DNA from: JANQLU01 sp964434955
GTDB lineage: Bacteria > Planctomycetota > Planctomycetia > Pirellulales > Pirellulaceae
DNA length: 14,186 bases
Direction: 5' to 3'
Assembly (NCBI GenBank): GCA_964434955.1
Contig: CAYSXI010000143.1
Coordinates: 1 to 14,186 of the forward strand
Shown: in pieces, positions 1 to 6,539 of the stretch
Position numbering within the stretch: position 1 is the stretch's first letter
How the letters are laid out: every line of letters begins with the position of its first letter
Notes under the pieces: generated by a model
What the model saw: only the letters and a program-made list of their open reading frames with translations
Databases searched by the model: none
What the model was told of the DNA's origin: nothing
Made by a program: the position numbers and the translations under genes

Positions 1-1
1 C

Positions 2-187
2 CCCTGGGGCGAAACCGACAACGCGACGCAAGCTGCCTTGACCTTTGATACGGTTGAACCCAAACAGCTGAGTGAACTCAATCCGAATGTGCCTTCGGGA
101 TTCGCGGATACGATCCAAAGTTGTTTGAAGGCCAAACCAGATGATCGTCCTTCGACAATGGGGCGCGTGCTTCGAGCTCTACGCTAA
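2..187 (+). CDS. Ser/Thr protein kinase, C-terminal fragment (5' end outside window)
   Basis: The frame is open from the left edge to TAA at 185-187, giving 61 residues with no start in the window. The tail has the signature of the last helices of a Hanks-type kinase lobe: a stretch reading NPNVPSGFADTIQSCL, then KAKPDDRPSTMGRVLRALR. The D-D-R-P segment contains the invariant Arg of kinase subdomain XI. The protein ends immediately after the kinase fold, so this copy has no C-terminal extension, unlike the kinase at 4255. The catalytic residues lie outside the window, so activity cannot be judged. The gene is convergent with the methyltransferase gene, with only 6 bp between the two stop codons and no terminator hairpin visible between them. 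Confidence 0.8.
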   Translation, partial: PWGETDNATQAALTFDTVEPKQLSELNPNVPSGFADTIQSCLKAKPDDRPSTMGRVLRALR

Positions 188-193
188 GCGGTC

Positions 194-958
194 TTACTTG
201 GTCAGAACCACCAGACCACCTTTGGATTGGTGGCGTTGAAACGCGACCCACATTCTTCTTGTGGAGCGATAAAACCACTTCAAACCTGACAGAAATCCGC
301 GCCGCGACGAATGGTCATTGTTTTCCTGGCGATGGGCCTGGTAGAGCGTTCCAATCAGCTGGTCTGGATAGGGATACGTCATTGATTGCTTGAATCCGAT
401 CGCTTTCGCCATGGCGAGGATTTTGTGTGGCGGCATATCTTTCTCGGTGACATTAAATTGTTCAACGGCGTGAACGCTCTGTTCAAACTCGGCATGCCCT
501 GTTCCCGGTTCGCGCGTGATACAGACACCTCCAGGCTTTAAAGCGGCATACGCTTTTTCCAGAGCCAGCCTTTCGTCTTCGGCGTGATGCAGGGAGTCGA
601 AAAACAAGCAGCAATCGAAACTGTTTTCGTGTCCCATTCCTTCGTAGTCGCTAACTTCGAATTTGACGTTGGTCAGTTGATAAGACTGTCGATTCACGTT
701 GGCGTAGTGAATCATGTTCTCGGCGATGTCCTGGCCGACGACTTCGTATCCCATCTTACCGAGCAAACAACTTGTCCATCCCGTTCCGCAACCAAGATCA
801 AGAAGCTTCGCGGGTGGAGGCGGAAGCAGATTTCGAATGGCTCCGAGCACGATCAGATACTGCCCGCATTCGGGATCCGAAAATGGTTTATTGACAGCAT
901 GCTGAATTCCGACAGCATCCAGGTGATCAAGATAGGCAACTTCGCCCGCTTTTGGCAT
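194..958 (-). CDS. Class I SAM-dependent methyltransferase
   Basis: 254 residues. The Rossmann methyltransferase fold is clear: motif I is LLDLGCGTG at residues 52-60, the acidic residue ending strand 2 is Asp77 in VVGQDI, and a motif near residues 116-125 (FFDSLHH) is followed by the LKPGG turn typical of strand 5 in this superfamily. Substrate is not predictable. The C-terminal ~50 residues are basic and aromatic (WFYRSTRRMW) and may contact a substrate or membrane lipid head group. ATG at 958 is supported by GGAG (complement of 967-970), 8 nt upstream. Its 5' region is unusually long and contains several hairpins followed by T-tracts in its own direction of transcription, so transcription may be attenuated. 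It could methylate a small molecule, a lipid or a protein; the sequence does not decide. Confidence 0.88.
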   Translation of the reverse strand: MPKAGEVAYLDHLDAVGIQHAVNKPFSDPECGQYLIVLGAIRNLLPPPPAKLLDLGCGTGWTSCLLGKMGYEVVGQDIAENMIHYANVNRQSYQLTNVKFEVSDYEGMGHENSFDCCLFFDSLHHAEDERLALEKAYAALKPGGVCITREPGTGHAEFEQSVHAVEQFNVTEKDMPPHKILAMAKAIGFKQSMTYPYPDQLIGTLYQAHRQENNDHSSRRGFLSGLKWFYRSTRRMWVAFQRHQSKGGLVVLTK

Positions 959-1097
959 TTGGTCAGCTCCGATAGGGATTCGAAAACCTTATCGAAAACG
1001 GATTCAACTCAAAAGCTCAGTTTGTCCCGTGGCGCCTTGTGGTTGAGATTCTTGAAATCGAAGAGACCGGACTCGCTCGATGTTGCGGTCAGCGCAT

Positions 1098-1140
1098 AAA
1101 AAAAGGGCGAGGCCCCTCTGGCTCCTTGCCTTCCTCGCCC
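1098..1140 (-). terminator. Intrinsic-terminator-like hairpin, minus strand
   Basis: GGGCGAGG (1105-1112) pairs perfectly with CCTCGCCC (1133-1140), an 8-bp GC-rich stem. On the minus strand it is followed directly by seven T (complement of A at 1098-1104). The loop is 20 nt and can partly pair. On the plus strand no T-tract follows. It lies 140 nt upstream of the methyltransferase start, reading toward it, so it could be an attenuator, the end of a short minus-strand RNA, or a block to read-through. Confidence 0.5.
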
Positions 1141-1195
1141 AAATGGACAGATACGAAGCTCCCCGAAACGCATCTGCCGACAAAAAAGGCTAGGT

Positions 1196-1209
1196 TGCGA
1201 CCGGTCGCA
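1196..1209. repeat. Perfect 14-bp palindrome
   Basis: TGCGACCGGTCGCA is a perfect inverted repeat with no loop, centred on CCGG. It could be an operator for a dimeric regulator or the stem of a short hairpin. On the minus strand a T6 run follows 8 nt later (complement of A at 1182-1187), so a terminator role is weaker than for the neighbouring hairpin. Confidence 0.5.
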
Positions 1210-1225
1210 GTCAAATTCGCCTGAA

Positions 1226-1248
1226 AAAGGGCCCGAGGTTTTTCCTCG
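1226..1248 (-). terminator. Small hairpin followed by T5, minus strand
   Basis: CGAGG (1234-1238) and CCTCG (1244-1248) form a 5-bp stem with a five-base T loop (A on the minus strand). On the minus strand the stem is followed by GGCCC and then T5. Weak on its own, but it is one of several such units in a row. Confidence 0.3.
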
Positions 1249-1269
1249 AAAATCTTGCAAACCTCATGG

Positions 1270-1295
1270 AAAAAACCACCGATTTGGGGTGGTTT
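1270..1295 (-). terminator. Hairpin with T-tract, minus strand
   Basis: AAACCACC (1273-1280) pairs perfectly with GGTGGTTT (1288-1295), loop of 7 nt. On the minus strand the right arm runs into six consecutive T (complement of A at 1270-1275), three of them inside the stem. This has the form of a modest intrinsic terminator pointing toward the methyltransferase gene. Confidence 0.35.
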
Positions 1296-1333
1296 GAGAA
1301 TCAAAAAGCCTGTTTTCCAACGACTTTTGCTCA

Positions 1334-1362
1334 ATTTTGATTCCATTCAAATTTTTCGTCAA
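1334..1362 (-). promoter_or_regulatory. Candidate sigma-70-type promoter, minus strand
   Basis: On the minus strand TTGACG (complement of 1357-1362, five of six matches to the -35 consensus) is separated by exactly 17 bp from CAAAAT (complement of 1334-1339, four of six matches to the -10). Transcription would start near 1327 and run through the hairpin series toward the methyltransferase gene, giving a leader of about 370 nt. The A/T-rich setting raises the chance of a coincidental match. Confidence 0.3.
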
Positions 1363-1422
1363 TTTTTCCAAAGAATGCCAAACGGCTGGCGAAATACCCC
1401 TCAGCAGTGCCAAACAGGCCGT

Positions 1423-1486
1423 CGTAACGGTAGCAGAATCGCGGGGATTCTGACCGAGGTCTCGCGGCTTTCGGCTACCTACTACG
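1423..1486 (+). ncRNA. Possible three-way-junction leader RNA (unknown class)
   Basis: The plus strand can fold as three helices meeting almost without unpaired bases. P1 is CGTA (1423-1426) with TACG (1483-1486), then after a small internal loop GGTAG (1429-1433) with CTACC (1475-1479). P2 is CAGAATC (1434-1440) with GATTCTG (1446-1452), loop GCGGG. P3 is CCGA (1454-1457) with TCGG (1471-1474). P2 abuts P1, P3 abuts the other P1 strand, and one A separates P2 from P3. It sits about 50 nt upstream of the AGGAGG site of the next gene, where a regulatory leader would be. I do not recognise a riboswitch class, and no covariation can be assessed from one sequence. Confidence 0.35.
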
Positions 1487-1535
1487 TTCAATGCTTCAAA
1501 AAGAATCCGCGAAACATTGTTCAAAACACATCTTT

Positions 1536-1541
1536 AGGAGG
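1536..1541 (+). promoter_or_regulatory. Strong Shine-Dalgarno site
   Basis: AGGAGG lies 6 nt before ATG 1548. It fixes the start of the coiled-coil gene and rules out the in-frame upstream start at 1491. It is by far the strongest ribosome site in the window. Confidence 0.85.
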
Positions 1542-1547
1542 ACAGGA

Positions 1548-2348
1548 ATGTTCAAAAAATTTGCCATCGCAGCAGTTGCGGTACTCTTGGTGGGCGGCCT
1601 TCTATTCGGTCGCAACATGGTACCGTACGCGACGACCGCGTTTGACAAGATCAAACAGCGCGTCAACGACAGTGTTCCGATCGAACATCAGATCGACGCT
1701 GCCGAAAAGCACCTCAAGAAAATCGATCCTGAGGTCCGCCGAATGCGTCACGAAATCGCAAAAGAAAAAGTTGCGATCAATCGTGAGACCGAAAAAGTTG
1801 TTCGCATGAAGGACAAGCTCGAAGATCAGTACGCACACATCATGCGTCTTCGCGATCACCTCGAGACGGGCGACAGCCACTACGTCACCAAGAAGCACGC
1901 TTACTCGAATGAAACGGTCAAGAAAGAATTGTCCAATGCATTCAAAAACTACAAAACTGGCAAATCAACGGTCGAAAAAGTTGAAAAGGTTTTGGAACTG
2001 CGTCGCCAAGGTTTGACCGCTGCTGTTGAAAAGATGAATGAAACCATCGCCCAACAAAAAGAACTCGAAATTGAAATCGCGAACCTTCGGGCTCAACTGG
2101 AAATGGTTGAAGTTGCCAAGACCGCGAACAAGATCAACATCGATGACAGCCAACTTTCTCGAACCCGGGAAATGATGGACAACATCAGTGCTCGAATCGA
2201 AGTTGAGAACGAAGTTCTGGAATTGATTCCAAACTCACCTGGAATCATCCCGATGGAAGACGCTGAGTCGACTTTCGACGGCGACATCGTCGACGAAATT
2301 GACACCTACTTCCAAAAGGAATCGACTGACGAAGTCGTCAGCAAGTAA
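1548..2348 (+). CDS. Membrane-anchored coiled-coil protein (conserved planctomycete-type hypothetical)
   Basis: 266 residues from the ATG preceded by AGGAGG; an in-frame codon at 1491 would add 19 residues before the hydrophobic segment and has no RBS. Residues 4-22 (KFAIAAVAVLLVGGLLFGR) are a single uncleaved-looking membrane anchor. The rest is almost wholly charged heptad-like helix, with coiled-coil segments about residues 45-110 and 135-195, then a stretch containing NINIDDSQLSRTREMMDNI and an acidic Asp/Glu-rich tail. No enzymatic motif is seen. From memory, proteins of this build are common in planctomycetes and carry no assigned function; a PspA-like or envelope-scaffold role is only a guess. 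The gene stands alone: a structured leader precedes it and a strong terminator follows. Confidence 0.9.
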   Translation: MFKKFAIAAVAVLLVGGLLFGRNMVPYATTAFDKIKQRVNDSVPIEHQIDAAEKHLKKIDPEVRRMRHEIAKEKVAINRETEKVVRMKDKLEDQYAHIMRLRDHLETGDSHYVTKKHAYSNETVKKELSNAFKNYKTGKSTVEKVEKVLELRRQGLTAAVEKMNETIAQQKELEIEIANLRAQLEMVEVAKTANKINIDDSQLSRTREMMDNISARIEVENEVLELIPNSPGIIPMEDAESTFDGDIVDEIDTYFQKESTDEVVSK

Positions 2349-2379
2349 GAATCAGGGCCTGTTTCACACATAGGCCGTA

Positions 2380-2413
2380 GGGTTCGGGCCGAAAGGCTCG
2401 GGCCCTTTTTTTT
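2380..2413 (+). terminator. Rho-independent terminator
   Basis: An 11-bp stem, GGGTTCGGGCC (2380-2390) with GGCTCGGGCCC (2395-2405), includes three G-U pairs and is closed by a GAAA tetraloop (2391-2394). Eight T follow at 2406-2413. It starts 31 nt after the coiled-coil stop codon and separates that gene from the FHA/kinase cluster. Confidence 0.93.
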
Positions 2414-2488
2414 CGCTTTTCTGGTTCGTATCCAACCTGCTTCAACATCTCGCCGGTTCGGATTTGAACGACGGACAATGGAATCTCC

Positions 2489-2520
2489 AATTGGCTGCCC
2501 TTCCAGGAGGGCACCCAATT
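2489..2520. repeat. Long stable stem-loop ahead of the FHA-like gene
   Basis: AATTGG-C-TGCCCT (2489-2501) pairs with AGGGCA-C-CCAATT (2508-2520): twelve pairs, one C/C mismatch and a 6-nt loop. No T-tract follows on either side, so it is not a terminator. It lies 51 nt before ATG 2571, in the presumed leader, or inside a longer coding region if the gene really begins upstream in the other frame. A leader element or a chance inverted repeat in coding DNA are both possible. Confidence 0.55.
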
Positions 2521-2570
2521 CGGGATTTAAGCAATCGGGCGCAAACCACATTTGATCAACGAGCGGGTCA

Positions 2571-4088
2571 ATGTTTTCTTCGGGGTCATCACGAAACTGG
2601 CGGGGGAGCCTGCAGCAGGCCAAAGCGGCAATGCTGCAAAAACGGCTCGACAAAGCGGTCCAAATTGTCCGCCGGGATCGTTTGCATGAGTTCAAGCCCG
2701 GCCAGAAGCTCATCGCCCGTTTGGTTCGAGATCTGGCTCAACGTGCCTCGACCGCAACGGTCGCGGGCGAGCTCGTGGCGGCTTGGAACGACCTCTCTGC
2801 GGCAGACGCGATCAGCCTGCCGGACGATCGCGACCGGATTAGCCGACAAATGAATGGCCTGGTCGATCTCACCATTCAGCAATCAGAAGCCGCTCTGAAG
2901 TCCGGCCGCGCTGAAAAGGCCCTCAATATTCTCAATGAACTTTGGCGGCGGAGAATTGCCGATCGACGGGCCGACGAAATTCACAAAGTCGCGAAAATTA
3001 TCGTGACGGCAGAAAATCTGGCCAGCACCGGAGACTTTCCCCGGGCCACGAAACAACTTCAGCTGGCCCGATCACTTCGCCCGGACCTGGGTTTTCTAAA
3101 ATTTCGCCTGGAAGATTACCAAAACAATCGACTTTATACGCGTAAGCTTACGCGGGAACTTCGACACAAGCTTCTGGATTCCAGTTGGAACGAGGCAAAA
3201 CAGATTTCCAGTCGCCTTTTGAAGATCGCGCCCGCCTATAAGGTCGCGTTGGATGCCCTGAAACGATGCTTGGGCAAATCGGAAAAACAGGAGTCGGTTG
3301 TCGTCATCGCGGACAGTCAATCCGGAAAATCCGGGCAATCCACGGTCAAAGCCGTGAACAATTCGGAAAGCGTGAAGGTCAAAAAAGGGGTTGGCAAACT
3401 GATTGGCATTGGCGGTCGTGATGCCAATGAAAATACGGATGGATCGAAGGGGAACCACTCAGGCATGATTGAATCTTCGGCGCCACAGGCCCGAAAAGTC
3501 GCCGCGTTTTTGCTTTGGATCGATGGGACCGGCGGGTTTCTCGTTTGCGACGGCCCCAGTGTCGTTGTCGGACAAGCCGTAGAACAAGCGCGAGTTGAAA
3601 TTCCAATTCTGGGCGATTTGAATCGGCGGCACATGCGATTTCACCAAACCGAACAAGGCCACTTGCTCGAACCCTGGGGAAATGTCGGTATCAATCAGAA
3701 GGTCATCAAGGAAACCACGCCACTGGGGCAAAACGCGACCGTTCAGTTGGGTTCCGGGATTGTGATGCAGTACCGTCGCAAACATCCGCTGAGCCAAACG
3801 GCACGGGTCGAATTAACGAGCCGTCATCGCACCCAGCCTTGGTCCGACAGCATCATTTTGATGTCAGACATGATTGTGATTGGCCCGGGCAAACAAGCCC
3901 ACATTCGCTGCCCGGAACTGAGCGATGAAATCATCATTTACAAAATGAAAGACCAGTTGATGTGCCGCTTTGGTGGCCTGGAATACGAGATTGACGGACG
4001 GATCTGCAAAGGAAAACAACCGATTCACTTGGAGTCGCGAATCGTCGGTGACGACTTTTCAATCATGCTGGAACCGATTTCGGCTTGA
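2571..4088 (+). CDS. Helical-repeat protein with two degenerate FHA-like domains
   Basis: 505 residues. Residues 13-235 are amphipathic helix pairs of the TPR type (e.g. AEKALNILNELW, FPRATKQLQLARSL). A polar Ser/Lys/Asn linker follows (236-305). Residues 311-405 have the spacing of an FHA fold: VVVG at 331-334 for the usual IGR, LNRRHMRFH at 350-358 for the SRRHA strand, GINQKVI at 373-379 for the NG loop. The Arg of the IGR motif is Gln335 here, so canonical phosphothreonine binding may be lost. Residues 428-503 look like a second, more degenerate copy (IVIGPGKQAHI, EIDGRI). It precedes the membrane kinase by 166 bp, suggesting it works as kinase partner or substrate reader. There is no good RBS at 2571 and the N-terminus may be truncated by a frameshift (see findings). 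Domain calls are from pattern only. Confidence 0.8.
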   Translation: MFSSGSSRNWRGSLQQAKAAMLQKRLDKAVQIVRRDRLHEFKPGQKLIARLVRDLAQRASTATVAGELVAAWNDLSAADAISLPDDRDRISRQMNGLVDLTIQQSEAALKSGRAEKALNILNELWRRRIADRRADEIHKVAKIIVTAENLASTGDFPRATKQLQLARSLRPDLGFLKFRLEDYQNNRLYTRKLTRELRHKLLDSSWNEAKQISSRLLKIAPAYKVALDALKRCLGKSEKQESVVVIADSQSGKSGQSTVKAVNNSESVKVKKGVGKLIGIGGRDANENTDGSKGNHSGMIESSAPQARKVAAFLLWIDGTGGFLVCDGPSVVVGQAVEQARVEIPILGDLNRRHMRFHQTEQGHLLEPWGNVGINQKVIKETTPLGQNATVQLGSGIVMQYRRKHPLSQTARVELTSRHRTQPWSDSIILMSDMIVIGPGKQAHIRCPELSDEIIIYKMKDQLMCRFGGLEYEIDGRICKGKQPIHLESRIVGDDFSIMLEPISA

Positions 4089-4098
4089 TTCGCTAATT

Positions 4099-4117
4099 TG
4101 AGTTTTCAGGAAACTCA
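4099..4117. repeat. Small hairpin between FHA-like and kinase genes
   Basis: TGAGTTT (4099-4105) pairs with AAACTCA (4111-4117) around a 5-nt loop, 11 nt after the FHA-like stop codon. No T-tract follows, so termination is doubtful. It may be a processing or 3'-end-stabilising element between the two genes. The remainder of the 166-bp gap is A/T-rich with no further clear signal. Confidence 0.35.
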
Positions 4118-4254
4118 CAAAATGACCAACAGGTATAAACTTATTAATTCAGGCATTTAGGGCGACGGAGAGAATCGATCATTCGGAATTTGCTTGGCGA
4201 CACCGCGATTTCCGTAAAAATGACTAAGACAATTGCAAGGTCAATCGTAGACAA

Positions 4255-6516
4255 ATGAATGATCCAGCGGCTACGCTTAAAAATAGTGGACAAATGGACG
4301 TCGTGACCCCCAATCGTTCAAACCAGTTACAAGAGAATCCCGTGGAAACCAAACGCATCCGCAAACAAAAATTCGCGTATCCCAGCGGCTCACAGCCGTT
4401 GCTCGGATATACGATCAAGCGCGGAATTGGCGTGGGTGGATTCGGCGAAGTTTATTTCGCTTTGAGTGACGCGGGAAAAGAAGTTGCCCTCAAGTGCATT
4501 CAACGCAACCTGGATGTTGAGCTTCGCGGGGTTCGTCAGTGCCTCAATCTAAAACATATTAACTTGATCCGGCTTTGGGACATCTGTACCAGCGACGATG
4601 GCGAAAGCTGGGTTGTGATGGAATACGTCCCGGGAGCAAGCCTTCGCCAACTGGTTGAAGAACATCCGGAAGGCATGCCGATGGACCATGTGCATCGCTG
4701 GTTCCTCTCAACGGCTTCCGGGGTGGCCTATCTTCACAGCCGTGGAATTGTTCACCGCGACCTCAAGCCTGGCAACATCTTCTACGATCAAGACGAACAG
4801 ATCATCAAGATCGGAGACTACGGTCTTTCCAAATTCATGTCCTGCAGTCGACGAAGCGGTCAAACCGAAAGTGTCGGCACGTTTCACTACATGGCGCCCG
4901 AGATCGGAAAAGGCGTCTACGGGAAAGAAATTGACATCTATGCTCTCGGCATCATCCTTTATGAAATGATGACGGGGAACGTTCCCTTTGATGGGGAGAG
5001 CAGCCAAGAGATCATCATGAAACATCTTACGGCAATGCCAGATGTTTCCATGGTTCCGCAGCCCTATGCTGCGATCATCGAAAAAGCGATGCGGAAAGAT
5101 CCCGAGCTGCGCTATCGAAATGTGCAAGAGATGATCGCGGACTTCCCGGACCAGGGAACGCTGCCAGAACACATCGGCCCGATTGTGCCAATTCAAAACA
5201 ATGAATCCACGTCAGCACAGCCGAACAATTCAACGGTTCCACCCATTCAACCTTTGGTTATCGATGACCAGGAAATCGTCTTTGGGCAGGTTCAGAACGT
5301 CATGCCGGTTGAACCGGTCGACGAATCGATTACTTTCGATGAATCAACGCTCAAGGTCGAACCGAACCCCAACCATGCCCCAACCCCGAACCGTGCCACA
5401 GGTCCGATCGGCGGTACAAACAATGTCAACGTTGAGCGTGTCGAGGTCATCGCCGCCGATGATGCGGCAATTTCGCCACCTGCGGAACCCATTGCGCAGG
5501 CGGTGATCGGTTGGTGGGCGAAATTCAAGAATTGGTGGCTTCACGGAAAACTCCAGGCACCGCTCAAAGTGATCCTCGTGATTGCGGTTGCGTTGCTAAT
5601 CCTGAAAAATTCCGAGTGGCTTCTTCCGACGGCCATGGGCCTGGGCGTTTTGTATTTGATTTACTACGCCGTGCGTGCCTGGAGCCTGAAACCATCGAAG
5701 AAAAAAGCAGCCGTTTCCAACCACTCGCAGATCCCAAGCAAGCAAACGACGGTCCCCGTCGCCAAGCCGGCTTCGTCGCGGGAAGTCGCGAAACAAAAAC
5801 AACTGCAATTGCGACAGCTGTTGGGTGAACGACCGGTATCGGATCGTGTCACCGAACTATTTGGCTCGATGATTGTTGCGGTGATGGTTTCGGCCATTCT
5901 CGCGATTCTCAGTTTTGCCGTCGCCTCCATGGGTCAGGAAGGAAACTCCGAGTTCCTCTCGATGGTCACTTGGGCCCTGGTTGCCAGCGTTTCAGGCAGC
6001 TGGGCGCTACTGTTTGCCGGCAAGTTCTTTGAAAGTTCCGACGGCGATCAATTGATTCGTCGGATCACGATGCTTGGAATCGGACTTGGCGTTGGAACCC
6101 TGGCTTTTCTGGTCGGCGGCTATTTAAACATACATGGGACGTCTTTGGCATCGTTGGATTCAGACGTTTCCCAACTGCCGGTGATCGGCGATCGACTCTA
6201 CCTGTCACAAGGCGGTCATTCATGGCCCGCGTACGTCATTGGATTCGCGGGTTTGTTCGCGGTGATTCGCTGGTGGAAACTGACGGACCCGATTCGCAAG
6301 ACGCGGCTAAGTCTTTTCGGTGTTGGCCTGTGCATCGTATTTGCCATTTTGTTTGGGTCCATTTTTGGAATCGACCTGGCTTGGATTGGTGTTGTGGCTG
6401 GTCTGACGGCCGTGGCAACACAGCTTTCTTCGCCTTGGATTCACCCAAAAAATCGTGACGCATGGCTTCGCGAACAAACGGAAGTCGTCAATCGGCTCAC
6501 GCAAGCCGGACGTTGA
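4255..6516 (+). CDS. Membrane Ser/Thr protein kinase with multi-pass C-terminal region
   Basis: 753 residues. The Hanks-type kinase domain spans about 52-297: glycine loop G57-I-G-V-G-G-F-G64, catalytic-pair Lys80 in VALK, HRDLKPGN at 168-174 with catalytic Asp170, DYG at 188-190 in place of DFG, APE at 214-216, and the late-lobe Arg288. All residues needed for activity are present. The activation segment (191-213) is rich in Ser and Thr. A Pro/Asn-rich acidic linker (300-415) and a Trp-rich juxtamembrane stretch (VIGWWAKFKNWW) lead to about seven or eight hydrophobic helices: 436-452, 455-475, 536-558, 568-588, 604-624, 656-673 and 684-722. This inverts the usual single-helix PknB layout, as there is no extracellular PASTA-type sensor and the membrane region itself may sense or anchor. 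ATG 4255 has only a distant AAGG (4237-4240); ATG 4294 is an alternative. Probably co-transcribed with the next gene. Confidence 0.93.
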   Translation: MNDPAATLKNSGQMDVVTPNRSNQLQENPVETKRIRKQKFAYPSGSQPLLGYTIKRGIGVGGFGEVYFALSDAGKEVALKCIQRNLDVELRGVRQCLNLKHINLIRLWDICTSDDGESWVVMEYVPGASLRQLVEEHPEGMPMDHVHRWFLSTASGVAYLHSRGIVHRDLKPGNIFYDQDEQIIKIGDYGLSKFMSCSRRSGQTESVGTFHYMAPEIGKGVYGKEIDIYALGIILYEMMTGNVPFDGESSQEIIMKHLTAMPDVSMVPQPYAAIIEKAMRKDPELRYRNVQEMIADFPDQGTLPEHIGPIVPIQNNESTSAQPNNSTVPPIQPLVIDDQEIVFGQVQNVMPVEPVDESITFDESTLKVEPNPNHAPTPNRATGPIGGTNNVNVERVEVIAADDAAISPPAEPIAQAVIGWWAKFKNWWLHGKLQAPLKVILVIAVALLILKNSEWLLPTAMGLGVLYLIYYAVRAWSLKPSKKKAAVSNHSQIPSKQTTVPVAKPASSREVAKQKQLQLRQLLGERPVSDRVTELFGSMIVAVMVSAILAILSFAVASMGQEGNSEFLSMVTWALVASVSGSWALLFAGKFFESSDGDQLIRRITMLGIGLGVGTLAFLVGGYLNIHGTSLASLDSDVSQLPVIGDRLYLSQGGHSWPAYVIGFAGLFAVIRWWKLTDPIRKTRLSLFGVGLCIVFAILFGSIFGIDLAWIGVVAGLTAVATQLSSPWIHPKNRDAWLREQTEVVNRLTQAGR

Positions 6517-6539
6517 ATTCCAAAATGAAAAGGTCAGGT

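Larger units (their letters stand above)
959..1547. other. Structured intergenic region between divergent genes
   Basis: 589 bp separate the methyltransferase start (-) from the coiled-coil gene start (+). I see no convincing coding sequence; open frames here lack RBS support and are low-complexity Arg/Lys/Ser-rich translations. The segment instead holds a strong hairpin with a T7 tract on the minus strand (1098-1140), a 14-bp perfect palindrome (1196-1209), two further hairpins (1234-1248, 1273-1295), a candidate minus-strand promoter (1334-1362) and a possible three-way junction (1423-1486). Each is listed separately. Confidence 0.6.

Noticed and set aside
584..1099. 171-codon plus-strand open frame
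   Set aside because: It lies mostly antisense to the methyltransferase gene, with no motif and no RBS; the minus strand has clear family motifs.
1009..1260. 83-codon minus-strand open frame in the 959-1547 gap
   Set aside because: It spans the palindrome and terminator-like hairpin, has no RBS and reads as low-complexity Arg/Gly/Ser/Phe.
1255..1809. 184-codon plus-strand open frame
   Set aside because: It overlaps the coiled-coil gene in another frame, has an Arg/Ser-rich out-of-frame composition, and the coiled-coil start has a near-perfect RBS.
2450..2545. tRNA-like sequence on the minus strand (GTTCAAATCC resembling a T loop, and an anticodon-arm-like hairpin)
   Set aside because: The T stem does not pair beyond one base pair, the hairpin has a 6-bp stem with a 6-nt loop rather than 5 and 7, and no acceptor stem partner is found. 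tRNAscan-SE would settle it; a cloverleaf score above threshold would reverse this.
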